From positions 20,569 through 84,568 of the forward strand of contig NZ_JADYVD010000037.1 of assembly GCF_020193575.1 (NCBI RefSeq): DNA of 64,000 bases, in the 5' to 3' direction. The DNA is from Ensifer sp. IC4062. GTDB lineage: Bacteria; Pseudomonadota; Alphaproteobacteria; Rhizobiales; Rhizobiaceae. This document shows, piece by piece, positions 44,238 through 52,837 of the stretch; the stretch's first letter is position 1, and each line of letters starts with the position of its first letter. Both the position numbers and the translations under genes were made by a program. The notes beneath the pieces were generated by a model. The model had not been told where the DNA came from. It saw only the letters and a program-made list of their open reading frames with translations, and made no database searches.

Positions 44238-45005
44238 ATGGCAAGCCTGCTTGAACTCAGCAACGTGTCGCTGTCCTTTCGTGGCGTGACAGCGCTGAAT
44301 GCACTGAGCTTGACCGTGGCGCGCAGCGAGATCTGCGCTCTGATCGGGCCGAACGGGGCCGGGAAGAGCTCACTGCTGAATGTCATCAACGGCGTCTATC
44401 GCGCCGATGCGGGCGACATCGTCTTCGACGGTGCCCGTTTTGAGGCGATCCGGCCAGGCAAAGCGGCGCGTCTCGGCATCGGCCGGACTTTCCAGCACAA
44501 TGCGCTCTTCCGACGGCTGACGGCGCGCGAGAACGTGCTGGCCGGCCTTTCCCGCCATGGCGGGGCATGCTTCATCGAAAACGTCTTCCGATTCGGGAGA
44601 GACCGAAAAGAGCGCAACGACTTTGCTGCTCGCGCCGACCGGGTGATCGCCTTTCTCGGCCTTGACACCGTTCGCGACCGAATCGTCTCGACCCTCTCCT
44701 ACGGCACTCAGAAGCGCGTGGATCTCGCCCGCGCTCTCGTCTCTGAGCCAAAACTCCTGCTGCTCGATGAACCCATGGCCGGCATGAACCAGGACGAGAA
44801 GAAGGAGATGAGCCGCGTGATTGCCGAGATCAACCGCACCTTCGGAACAACCATCGTGCTGATCGAGCACGACGTTGGGATCGTGCTCGGCCTCGCCCAC
44901 CACATCGTAGTCCTCGACTATGGCCGTAAGGTTGCCGACGGCGCGCCGGAGGCCATACGGAATGATCCGAACGTCATCGCTGCCTACCTCGGCACGGTTC
45001 ACTGA
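44238..45005 (+). CDS. branched-chain-amino-acid-type ABC ATPase (LivG-like)
   Basis: 255 aa. Walker A (GPNGAGKSSLLNVINGVYR), Q-loop (IGRTFQHNALFRRLTARENV), signature (LSYGTQKRVDLARAL), Walker B (LLLLDEPMAGMN) and switch His (VLIEHDVGIVLGLAHHIVVL). The long insertion between the Q-loop and signature is usual for LivG. First component of the five-gene Liv-type importer, starting six bases after the monooxygenase. Liv-type systems also carry amides, urea and aromatic acids, so the name does not fix the substrate. Confidence 0.9.
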   Translation: MASLLELSNVSLSFRGVTALNALSLTVARSEICALIGPNGAGKSSLLNVINGVYRADAGDIVFDGARFEAIRPGKAARLGIGRTFQHNALFRRLTARENVLAGLSRHGGACFIENVFRFGRDRKERNDFAARADRVIAFLGLDTVRDRIVSTLSYGTQKRVDLARALVSEPKLLLLDEPMAGMNQDEKKEMSRVIAEINRTFGTTIVLIEHDVGIVLGLAHHIVVLDYGRKVADGAPEAIRNDPNVIAAYLGTVH

Positions 45006-45014
45006 GACGACACA

Positions 45015-45896
45015 ATGGCCTACTTTTTCGAAACATTGATCGCCGGCCTCTTCGCCGGTCTCATGTACGGGCTTGTCGCCATCGGCTTCGTGTTGATCTA
45101 CAAGGCCTCGGGCGTCTTCAACTTCGCGCAAGGGGCGATGGTGTTCCTTGCCGCGCTCGTCTTCGTCACGCTGGTCGAACACGGCATCCACTTCTGGGTA
45201 GCCTTTGCGGCAACCTCGGCGCTGATGGTTCTCACAGCGGTCGCGATCGAAGCGCTCGTGCTGCGCCCCTTGCGCAACCGCGATCCGCTGACGCTGTTCA
45301 TGGCTACGCTCGGCCTTTCGTTCGTCATCGACGGGGCCACCCAGTTCTTCCTCGGCACCGACGTGCACATGCTTGACGTCGGCATCGACGACATCGCCGA
45401 CGACTATGGTGGACTGTTCATCAGCCGCTTTGACATTATCGCCTCACTCATCGTCATTGCCCTCGTCGCTGTGCTTGCGATCGTCTTCAGCAAAACGCGC
45501 ATGGGCGTCTCGCTACGAGCAGTCGCCGACGACACGTTGGCTGCGCAATCGATCGGCATCCGCCTGCCGGTGATTTGGCGCATCGTCTGGAGCGTCGCCG
45601 GGATCGTGGCATTGGTGGCAGGCCTGCTGTGGGGCGCGCGGCAGGGGGTGCAGTATTCGCTCTCGCTGGTGACGCTGAAGGCGTTGCCCGTGCTGATCAT
45701 CGGTGGCTTCTCGTCGATCCCTGGCGCGATCACCGGCGGACTGTTCGTCGGCGCCGGCGAGGCGCTCGCCGACATCTATCTCGGTCCGCTCGTCGGGGGC
45801 AGCGTTTCCACCTGGTTCGCATACATCCTTGCCGTCGCCTTCCTCCTCGTTCGCCCCGCCGGTCTCTTCGGCGACCGTGACATCGAAAGGGTCTGA
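45015..45896 (+). CDS. branched-chain-amino-acid-type ABC permease (LivH-like)
   Basis: 293 aa, about eight membrane segments. LivH motifs: GLMYGLVAIGFVLIYKASGV, NFAQGAMVFLAALVFV, LRAVADDTLAAQSIGI (the contact loop) and LPVLIIGGFSSIPGAITGGL. It forms half of the channel with the LivM-like protein, whose start lies four bases downstream. Confidence 0.9.
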   Translation: MAYFFETLIAGLFAGLMYGLVAIGFVLIYKASGVFNFAQGAMVFLAALVFVTLVEHGIHFWVAFAATSALMVLTAVAIEALVLRPLRNRDPLTLFMATLGLSFVIDGATQFFLGTDVHMLDVGIDDIADDYGGLFISRFDIIASLIVIALVAVLAIVFSKTRMGVSLRAVADDTLAAQSIGIRLPVIWRIVWSVAGIVALVAGLLWGARQGVQYSLSLVTLKALPVLIIGGFSSIPGAITGGLFVGAGEALADIYLGPLVGGSVSTWFAYILAVAFLLVRPAGLFGDRDIERV

Positions 45897-45899
45897 GCC

Positions 45900-46967
45900 A
45901 TGACCACGCTTCAGGACACAGTACCGGAAACCGGCCCCACCGCGTCCATCGTCACGAACCCCGCAGTCTTGCGGCTTGCGCTCGTCCTGACCAGCATAGT
46001 CGTTGCGTTCGGCGTCGTCCCGGCGATCGCCACCGACTACTGGCTGAGCTCTATCATCATACCGACGATCGTCATGGGGCTGGCGGGAATCTCGCTCAAC
46101 CTGCTGCAGGGCTATGCGGGGCTGGTCTCGCTCGGTTCGGCCGCCTTCATGTCGGTCGGCGTATTCTCCGCCTATAACCTGATCCTGCGCGCGCCGGCGC
46201 TGCCCTTGCCGGTAGTTCTGGTGCTCGCCGGACTAACCGCGGCTGGTGTCGGCATTTTCTTCGGCCTGCCGGCGCTTCGGATCAAGGGATTCTATCTAGG
46301 CGCCTCCACGCTCGGCGCACAGTTCTTCTTCCAGTGGCTGTTCACCAACTATCCCTGGTTTTCAAACAACAGCCAGTCGTTGACGATCTCGGCGCCGCGC
46401 CTTGAATTCTTCGGCTATGACCTGCAATCGCCTGTCGGGCGCTACCTGCTCGTCGTTACAGTCACGGCACTGCTGATTGGATTTGCCTTCCTTGTGGTCA
46501 AGAGCCGGCTCGGCCGTGAATGGATGGCAATCCGCGACATGGAGACGGCTGCCTCCGTCCTCGGCGTCCGCGTCGCCAGCCGCAAGCTGCAGGCCTATGC
46601 GATCAGTTCCTTCTTCCTGGGGATCACCGGCGTCCTCTGGGGTTTCGCCTATCTTGGCACGGCCGATGCGCACACTTACAACCTCGACAAGTCCTTCCAG
46701 GTGCTTTTCATCGTCCTCATCGGCGGGACGGCGACCATCTTCGGCAACTTCCTCGGCGCCGCCTTCATCGTGCTGACGCCGATCCTGCTCGACCATCTCG
46801 TGCTGTCGGCAAACATTGCTTACCTCAGCGACCAGGGGGCGATCACCAACCTCCAGCGCGTCATCTTCGGCGCCATCATCATCTTCATCCTGATCAAGGA
46901 GCCGGATGGGCTGTCCGCCTGGACCCGTCGCGGTGCGGAGGCACTCCGGGCGCGGTTGAAAACCTAG
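45900..46967 (+). CDS. branched-chain-amino-acid-type ABC permease (LivM-like)
   Basis: 355 aa, about ten membrane segments. LivM motifs: GLAGISLNLLQGYAGLVSLG, FMSVGVFSAYNL, SRLGREWMAIRDMETAASVL (contact loop), LFIVLIGGTATIFGNFLGAA and a C-terminal LIKEPDGLSAWTRRG. Second channel half of the importer. About 100 bases separate it from the binding-protein gene, where an internal promoter could sit. Confidence 0.9.
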   Translation: MTTLQDTVPETGPTASIVTNPAVLRLALVLTSIVVAFGVVPAIATDYWLSSIIIPTIVMGLAGISLNLLQGYAGLVSLGSAAFMSVGVFSAYNLILRAPALPLPVVLVLAGLTAAGVGIFFGLPALRIKGFYLGASTLGAQFFFQWLFTNYPWFSNNSQSLTISAPRLEFFGYDLQSPVGRYLLVVTVTALLIGFAFLVVKSRLGREWMAIRDMETAASVLGVRVASRKLQAYAISSFFLGITGVLWGFAYLGTADAHTYNLDKSFQVLFIVLIGGTATIFGNFLGAAFIVLTPILLDHLVLSANIAYLSDQGAITNLQRVIFGAIIIFILIKEPDGLSAWTRRGAEALRARLKT

Positions 46968-47066
46968 TCGCGCCTGCTCACCGCGCGGATCGGGCATGGC
47001 GCCGGATGTTCCGCCCGTAATCGAAACCTCTGGCGCCATCCTCTCAAACGACACATGGGGGTAACC

Positions 47067-48410
47067 ATGTCGATGCTATCCAAGACCATTGCGCTGGCGA
47101 CCGGCGCGCTGATCGTCGCAGCCACCCTGAACGCGCCGGTGCAGGCGCAGGACGCGACCGGCCAGCAGCTCTATCCGCTCTTCACCTATCGTACCGGACC
47201 CTACGCGCCGTCCTTCATTCCCTTCGGCGCCGGCAACATCGATTACCTGCGCTACGTCAACGAGGTCGAAGGCGGGGTCAACGGTGTGAAGATCCTGGTC
47301 CAGGAGTGCGAGACCGCCTATACGATCGAGCGCGGCATCGAGTGCTACGAGCGCTACAAGAATGGCTTCAACGGCGCGCTCACCGCTGCGGTCTATCCGC
47401 ATTCGAGCGGTCTCGACGTGGCGCTGACCGACAAGGCTCGAGCCGACAAGATCCCGATCGTCAGCCCCGGCGGCGGCCAGAACATCGCCACCGACGGCCG
47501 CGTCTTCCCCTACCAGTTCCCGCTGATCTTCGACTACTGGAGCGAAGCGCAGATCATCGTCGACTACATCGCCCAGCAGGTCGGCGGCTATGAGAAGCTG
47601 AAGGGCGTGAAGATCGCCACGCTCTATCACGATTCCGGTTATGGTCGCGACACAATCGAGCCGCTCGGCATTTTGTCCAAGAAGTATGGGTTCGAGGACA
47701 TCCAGATCCCGGTGCCGCACCCCGGCGAACAGCAGCAGGCGCAGTGGCAGCAGATCCGCCGTGCCGGCGCCGACTGGGTGTTCTTGCGCGGTTGGGGCGT
47801 GATGACGCCAGTTGCGATCAAGACCGCCGCCCGCGTCGGCTTCCCCGCTGACCGCATCATCGGTGATATCTGGAGCGGTTCGGAAGACGACGCCCGTCCG
47901 GCTGGCGTTGCCGCCAAGGGTTATCTCGCCGTATCCGTTTTCCCGCCGGGCACCGACTACGGGATCATCAAGACGCTCAAAGAGAAGATCGTCGACCAGG
48001 GCAAGTCGGATTTGAAGGACAACAGCAAGTTCGGCACCGTCTACTACAATTACGGCGTGATCGAAGCGATAACGTTCGTCGAGGCGCTGCGCACCGGCCA
48101 ACAGAAGTTCGGCAACCGGCCGCTGACCGCCGAGGAAGGCCAGTGGGCACTTGAAAACCTGAACATCGACCAAAAGCGCATCATCGAGCTTGGCGCGGAA
48201 GGCCTGATCAGCCCGCTGAAGACGACCATCGACAACCACAAGGGCGAGACCATCGCCGCCAAGATCATCCAGTGGAATGGCGAATCCTGGAATACCAGGA
48301 CCGACTGGATCAAGGCGGACTCGACACTCTTCGCCGACGTGATCAAAGCCAAGGCCGCCGCCTACGCTGCCGAAAAGGGCATCACGCCGCGCGAAGCGGC
48401 CAGCAACTGA
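47067..48410 (+). CDS. Liv-type ABC transporter substrate-binding protein
   Basis: 447 aa from ATG 47067, which has GGGGG upstream; ATG 47055 is also open. Signal IALATGALIVAATLNAPVQA. The mature part is a type I periplasmic binding fold of the longer family used by amide, urea or aromatic-acid importers: FGAGNIDYLRYVNEVEGGVN, YTIERGIECYERYKNG, IPIVSPGGGQNIATDGRVFP, VKIATLYHDSGYGRDTIEPL and IRRAGADWVFLRGWG. The combination with C-S monooxygenases suggests an organosulfur ligand (inference). Confidence 0.88.
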   Translation: MSMLSKTIALATGALIVAATLNAPVQAQDATGQQLYPLFTYRTGPYAPSFIPFGAGNIDYLRYVNEVEGGVNGVKILVQECETAYTIERGIECYERYKNGFNGALTAAVYPHSSGLDVALTDKARADKIPIVSPGGGQNIATDGRVFPYQFPLIFDYWSEAQIIVDYIAQQVGGYEKLKGVKIATLYHDSGYGRDTIEPLGILSKKYGFEDIQIPVPHPGEQQQAQWQQIRRAGADWVFLRGWGVMTPVAIKTAARVGFPADRIIGDIWSGSEDDARPAGVAAKGYLAVSVFPPGTDYGIIKTLKEKIVDQGKSDLKDNSKFGTVYYNYGVIEAITFVEALRTGQQKFGNRPLTAEEGQWALENLNIDQKRIIELGAEGLISPLKTTIDNHKGETIAAKIIQWNGESWNTRTDWIKADSTLFADVIKAKAAAYAAEKGITPREAASN

Positions 48411-48433
48411 GCGCTGGGAGGGGATCGCCGATC

Positions 48434-49204
48434 ATGACCCACGAGAAAGCCGGGTTCCTCGAAGTCCGCAATGTGGAGGCACTCTATGGTCAGGCGATCC
48501 TGGCCGTGCACGACGTCTCGTTGAAAGTCGGGGAGGGCAATATTGTCGCGCTCCTCGGCGCCAACGGCGCGGGCAAGAGCACGACGCTGAAGGCGATCTC
48601 AAACCTCTTGGGACCGGCCCGCGGCCGAGTGAGCAAGGGTGACATCCTCTGGCGCGACGAACAGATCAACGATCTGTCGGCTTCGAAGCTGGTCGCGCGC
48701 GGGATCGTTCAGGTTCTGGAAGGGCGCCATGTCTTTCAGCAACTGACCGTTGAGGAGAACATTCTCTCCGGCGCGTTCGTGCGCAAGCTGTCCCGTAACG
48801 CGCTGCGCGAGAGCCTGGAGCAGGTCTACACGTGGTTTCCGTATCTCAAGCAGAAGCGCAAGATCAAGGCAGGGCTCACCTCCGGCGGAGAGCAACAGAT
48901 GGTGGCGATCGGCCGCGCCTTGATGACGAAGCCGAGGCTCGTCCTTCTTGACGAGCCGTCGATGGGGCTCGCGCCGATTGTCGTCCAGGAGATCTTCGAG
49001 ATTCTGCGTGGATTGAACAGGGGTTCCGGGGTCAGCTTCCTTCTTGCCGAGCAGAACGCCAACCTGGCGCTCAAATACGCCGACCACGGCTACATTCTTG
49101 AAATGGGCCGGGTTGCGCTTTCGGGGACGGCCGAGGAACTGCGCGCCCGCGACGACGTGCACGACTTCTATCTCGGCGGCGCGAAACCAAGCGTGCCCCA
49201 CTGA
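48434..49204 (+). CDS. branched-chain-amino-acid-type ABC ATPase (LivF-like)
   Basis: 256 aa from ATG 48434 (GGAGGGG upstream); earlier in-frame codons belong to the previous gene's overlap and are not conserved. Walker A (LLGANGAGKSTTLKAISN), Q-loop (QVLEGRHVFQQLTVEENI), signature (LTSGGEQQMVAIGRALM), Walker B (LVLLDEPSMGLAP) and switch segment (LLAEQNANLALKYADHGYIL). Second ATPase of the importer, followed 29 bases later by a DszC-like monooxygenase. Confidence 0.9.
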   Translation: MTHEKAGFLEVRNVEALYGQAILAVHDVSLKVGEGNIVALLGANGAGKSTTLKAISNLLGPARGRVSKGDILWRDEQINDLSASKLVARGIVQVLEGRHVFQQLTVEENILSGAFVRKLSRNALRESLEQVYTWFPYLKQKRKIKAGLTSGGEQQMVAIGRALMTKPRLVLLDEPSMGLAPIVVQEIFEILRGLNRGSGVSFLLAEQNANLALKYADHGYILEMGRVALSGTAEELRARDDVHDFYLGGAKPSVPH

Positions 49205-49233
49205 TTTTCACACAATGAGGAGCAGTCTCCGCC

Positions 49234-50475
49234 ATGACCTTCGTCTACAGGGAAAACATTCAAGGTGTCCGCCCGGATCTTCTGGAAAAATACGGCCCGA
49301 TCTTCCGTCGAATAGCCGTAGGCGCGGTAGAGCGGGAGCGGAAGCGCGAACTGCCGCACGAGCAGATCCGGTGGTTGAAGGAGGCGGGCTTTGCCGCGGT
49401 GCGCGTTCCCCGCGAGCAGGGCGGCGACGGCGGCTCGATCGTCGATCTGACGGCGCTGCTGATCGCGCTCGGTGAGGCTGATTCCAACATCCCGCAGGCC
49501 CTACGCGGTCACGTCGTCTTCGCAGAAGACCGCATCTTTGCCGATCCCGGCGCCGCGCGAGACGTCTGGTTGAAGCGCTTCGCCGACGGCGAGATCGCAG
49601 GGAACGCCTGGACCGAAATCGGCGGCATCGGACTGTGGCAGACCGGCACCACCGTGAAGAAGGAAGGCGAGGTCTTCCGCCTCGATGGCCGCAAGTTCTA
49701 TACGACCGGCAGCATCTTTGCCGATTGGATTGACGTGCTTGCCCGCCGTGAGGACGGTGTCGACGTGCTGGCGCTGGTTCGCGCCGATGCTGAGGGTGTT
49801 ACCGTCAGCGATGACTGGGACGGGTTCGGCCAGAAGACCACCGGCAGCGGCGAAGCGGTGTTCCAGTCCGTCTCGGTAGAGCCCGAAAACATTCTCCTGT
49901 TCGAGGAACGCGTTCCCTACCAGCACGCCCTTTACCAGCTCGTCCTGCTTGCCGCCCTTTCCGGCATCGGACGCGCGATCGTGAGCGATACCGCCGAGCA
50001 GGTACGCAACCGCACACGTGTCTACAGTACCGGCACCGGTCCTACCGATCGACAGGACCCGCAGATCCAGCAAGTCGTGGGACAGCTCGCCGGGTTCTCC
50101 TATGCTACCGAGGCCGCCACACTGCGCGCCGCCGCCGCCGTCCAGCGCGCTTTCGACGCGAAAGCCGCCGGCTCGGACGCTGTCAAGGCCGCGACGGAAG
50201 CCGCCCATGTCGAGGTCTATTCGGCGCAGATTATCGTCACCGAGTTAACCCAGCGCGCTGCAAGCCTGCTCTTCAACGCGCTGAGTGCCTCGGCCGCCCG
50301 CGACAGCCACGCGCTCGACCGCCACTGGCGCAACGCCCGGACGATCTCCTCGCACAACCCAGTGATCAACAAGGAACGGATCATCGGCGACTGGCACGTC
50401 AATGGCACCATCCCGCCAATTAACTGGTCGATAGGTGTGCCCGACGCAGCGGCCACAAAGGCAGGGGACGCGTGA
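49234..50475 (+). CDS. DszC/SfnB-like flavin monooxygenase, copy D
   Basis: 413 aa, acyl-CoA-dehydrogenase fold but a different subgroup from copies A-C. Landmarks: REQGGDGGSIVDLTALLIAL, SNIPQALRGHVVFAED, AGNAWTEIGGIG, GRKFYTTGSIFADWIDV, DDWDGFGQKTTGSGEAVFQS, LAALSGIGRAI, and the end DRHWRNARTISSHNPVINKE with DWHVNGTIPP, close to DszC (dibenzothiophene monooxygenase). It lacks the HDPVRWKY end of SfnB. Seventh gene of the operon from 42813. Confidence 0.87.
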   Translation: MTFVYRENIQGVRPDLLEKYGPIFRRIAVGAVERERKRELPHEQIRWLKEAGFAAVRVPREQGGDGGSIVDLTALLIALGEADSNIPQALRGHVVFAEDRIFADPGAARDVWLKRFADGEIAGNAWTEIGGIGLWQTGTTVKKEGEVFRLDGRKFYTTGSIFADWIDVLARREDGVDVLALVRADAEGVTVSDDWDGFGQKTTGSGEAVFQSVSVEPENILLFEERVPYQHALYQLVLLAALSGIGRAIVSDTAEQVRNRTRVYSTGTGPTDRQDPQIQQVVGQLAGFSYATEAATLRAAAAVQRAFDAKAAGSDAVKAATEAAHVEVYSAQIIVTELTQRAASLLFNALSASAARDSHALDRHWRNARTISSHNPVINKERIIGDWHVNGTIPPINWSIGVPDAAATKAGDA

Positions 50476-50583
50476 TGCCTTCCTTCCCGATGAGTCACCG
50501 GAAGACGTTGGAACACGTAGTGCAGCATCCGGCGTCCAACTACCTCCGTCCAGGGACTGCTCAAAAATGGATGAGTGACAAGC

Positions 50584-51816
50584 ATGACGCAGATCGATAA
50601 CGCATGGGGCGCTGGTCCCGGGGAAGGTTACGAGGCGCTGGCCGCGCCATTCCGGCCGCTTTTTGCGGAGATCGCCGCCGGCGCTACTCAGAGAGATTTG
50701 GAACGAGAGCTCCCGCACGATGCGATCCGCCGATTGAAGGAGGCGGGGTTCGGGGCAGTGCGCCTGCCGGTCGAAGACGGCGGCAAGGGTGCCAGCCTGC
50801 CGCAGTTGGTCAACCTCCTCATAGAGCTTTCAGAGGCAGATTCGAATCTCCCTCAAGCGCTGCGCGCGCATTTCGGGTTCACGGAAGACATTCTGAATAC
50901 GAGGGATCCGGAGCGCCGGGCGCTCTGGTTGACACGGATCGGAGGCTGTGAAGTGGTCGGTGGCGCTTGGAGCGAGATCGGCGCTGACGCGCGGCTCGAC
51001 CGGTTCGCCACGAACGTTTCGCAGAAGGATGGAAAGCTCGTCCTCAACGGCGCGAAGTATTACACAACCGGATCGCTCTTTGCGGATTGGGTCGACGTCG
51101 GCGCGTCCGACGCACATGGCGTGGGCATTTCGGTCGCGGTTCGACGTGGCGCCGCGGGTGTCGAGATCATCGACGACTGGGATGGTTTCGGCCAGACTCT
51201 GACGGCCAGCGGTACGACCACTTTCCGTGACGTCGCCGTGCAGCCGGAGGATGTTGTCGTTGACGAGGAACGCTTCAGATATAGCGCAGCCTTCTATCAA
51301 GTCGTTCACTTGGCAACGCTTTCCGGGATTGGTCGCGCAATTGCCAAGGACGTCGCGCAGGCGGTTGCGGAACGTCGCCGCACTTACACGCATGCGGCCG
51401 CTGCAAGATCCAGCCAGGACCCACAGGTCCTGCAGGTCGTCGGACATATTCGTGCAGCAGCCTACGCGGCGAGCGCAATAACGCTTCAGGCCGCAAGCAG
51501 CCTTCAACGAGCGTTCGATTCGCGCTTTGTCGATAATCCGCAGGCGGAGGAAACCGCGAACGTGATCGCAGAACTGGAGGCTGCACAGGCGCAGACGGTC
51601 GTCACCGATCTGATCCTCGAGGCTTCGACCCTTCTTTTCGATGCACTTGGCGCATCTGCGACGAAAAAGCCGGCCGGGCTCGATCGGCATTGGCGAAATG
51701 CCCGCACGCTCGCGTCCCACAATCCGCGAATCTATAAACAGCGCATCATCGGAGACTATGCCGTCAACGGCACGCCGCCGCCCTACCAATGGCGCATCGG
51801 AGGGATCGCGAGGTGA
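50584..51816 (+). CDS. DszC/SfnB-like flavin monooxygenase, copy E
   Basis: 410 aa from ATG 50584 (a GTG at 50575 is possible). Same subgroup as copy D: ERELPHDAIRRLKEAGFGAV, ADSNLPQALRAHFGFTED, VVGGAWSEIGADARL, AKYYTTGSLFADWVDVG, DDWDGFGQTLTASGTTTFRD, ATLSGIGRAIAKDV, DRHWRNARTLASHNPRIYKQ. About 108 bases follow copy D. Tandem D and E suggest two oxidation steps or a mixed oligomer. Last gene of the sulfur block. Confidence 0.87.
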   Translation: MTQIDNAWGAGPGEGYEALAAPFRPLFAEIAAGATQRDLERELPHDAIRRLKEAGFGAVRLPVEDGGKGASLPQLVNLLIELSEADSNLPQALRAHFGFTEDILNTRDPERRALWLTRIGGCEVVGGAWSEIGADARLDRFATNVSQKDGKLVLNGAKYYTTGSLFADWVDVGASDAHGVGISVAVRRGAAGVEIIDDWDGFGQTLTASGTTTFRDVAVQPEDVVVDEERFRYSAAFYQVVHLATLSGIGRAIAKDVAQAVAERRRTYTHAAAARSSQDPQVLQVVGHIRAAAYAASAITLQAASSLQRAFDSRFVDNPQAEETANVIAELEAAQAQTVVTDLILEASTLLFDALGASATKKPAGLDRHWRNARTLASHNPRIYKQRIIGDYAVNGTPPPYQWRIGGIAR

Positions 51817-51917
51817 CACACATGGTCGGCTATACATCTGGTCGCATCGGCCGCACGGCAAGAGCGACGACGGGGAAGGCAGGTCCCTTTTCGTGCGGAT
51901 TTGAGCGGAGATGATCG

Positions 51918-52121
51918 ATGAGCATGTTGCGACAGTACGAACGCTTGAACGCGATCCGGGATGCCTTGCAAGGTAGGCTTGAGCTTTATGAGGCAGGCGA
52001 CTGTTTTGGCTTTAACGACTTCGACGATGGGACCGCATCGGAGCTCAGAGACCGCATCGCCGAGCTCTCCGATGAGATTTCAAGCTTGGAACGCCGTCGC
52101 AGTCCATACGAGCACCGGTGA
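51918..52121 (+). CDS. hypothetical small protein
   Basis: 67 aa, unrecognised. GAGCGGAG lies upstream of ATG 51918. The sequence is rich in charged residues with helical, coiled-coil-like stretches (LRQYERLNAIRDALQGRLEL; ELRDRIAELSDEISSLERRR). No membrane segment or Cys pair. It sits alone between the sulfur block and the repeat copy, so it may be a chance frame. Confidence 0.4.
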   Translation: MSMLRQYERLNAIRDALQGRLELYEAGDCFGFNDFDDGTASELRDRIAELSDEISSLERRRSPYEHR

Positions 52122-52361
52122 ATTTCACACCTTTCGATTATGACGCGAACAAGACTTTGACGACAGGAAGACCGCGAGCTGGAACCTCGCAATAGTGTGG
52201 AAGCCGCGCGGCGTCCGCCGGGCGCTGATCGCGTTCCTTGAGACGATCAGATACCTCGCGGTGCTTTGATTGGACTTGGTCTGCGCCCGGGGCCGTCTTT
52301 TTTTGCATTCCGTTTTTGCCCCAGCGTCGGAAGTACTGGACGGGTGGGCGGGCCGGCGACA
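52122..52361. other. intergenic stretch, no gene seen
   Basis: 240 bases; open frames here carry no recognisable motif. Together with the repeat copy and the promoter of the toxin-antitoxin pair it makes a 460-base gap. Confidence 0.5.
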
Positions 52362-52462
52362 ATGGGTCGGAGGGAGCCGTTCTTCACGAGCCCCGCGCAC
52401 CGATTATTGCTAAGTTGTTCACGTTCTGGGCCAAGAAGATCGCATAATATATCGACTGGAAC
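52362..52462 (+). repeat. 101-bp dispersed repeat, copy 2
   Basis: Gap-free match to 16787-16887, 84 of 101 bases by hand count. As with copy 1, the nearest gene is a toxin-antitoxin locus, here 120 bases downstream. Confidence 0.75.
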
Positions 52463-52551
52463 GCTGCAGTGCCGGACACCTCCATTGAACCCTGATGTAC
52501 CCGCTGGGCCCGTTCAACTGTTCGACTTGTTATTTCTTCTATTGGTGCTAT

Positions 52552-52571
52552 ATGTAGGTAACTACCTACAT
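52552..52571. promoter_or_regulatory. palindromic operator of the Phd/PIN toxin-antitoxin pair
   Basis: ATGTAGGTA-AC-TACCTACAT, perfect 9-bp arms around a 2-base centre, directly before the GGAGG ribosome site (52572-52576). A TATATG-like -10 lies at its left edge. This is the layout of Phd/YefM autorepression sites. Confidence 0.7.
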
Positions 52572-52582
52572 GGAGGTGAGCT

Positions 52583-52837
52583 GTGGGAATTACGACCCTT
52601 TCCAGCCGAGAGCTGAACCACGACGTGAGTAGCGCCAAGAAGGCGGCAAAAAGCGGCCCGGTCATCATCACGGATCGCGGCAAGCCTTCTCATGTGCTCA
52701 TGACCTACAATGAATTTGAGCGCTTGACCGGCAAGCATCGCAGTCTTGTCGAGGCTCTCGCCATGCCTGGCCTCTCGGGGATCGATTTCGAGCCGCACCG
52801 CGTTGAAATCAGTCCGCGTGAAGTGGACTTGTCTTGA
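52583..52837 (+). CDS. Phd/YefM-family antitoxin
   Basis: 84 aa from GTG 52583 with GGAGG six bases upstream. The Phd N-terminal fold is plain: TLSSRELNHDVSSAKKAAKS, GPVIITDRGKPSHVLMTYNE. The C-terminal tail (ISPREVDLS) would bind the toxin. It is coupled to a PIN toxin by a 4-base overlap and has a palindromic operator. Confidence 0.88.
   Translation: MGITTLSSRELNHDVSSAKKAAKSGPVIITDRGKPSHVLMTYNEFERLTGKHRSLVEALAMPGLSGIDFEPHRVEISPREVDLS

Noticed and set aside
47076..48239. A 387-codon minus-strand open frame over the Liv-type binding protein
   Set aside because: Antisense shadow; the plus-strand gene has a signal peptide and family motifs.
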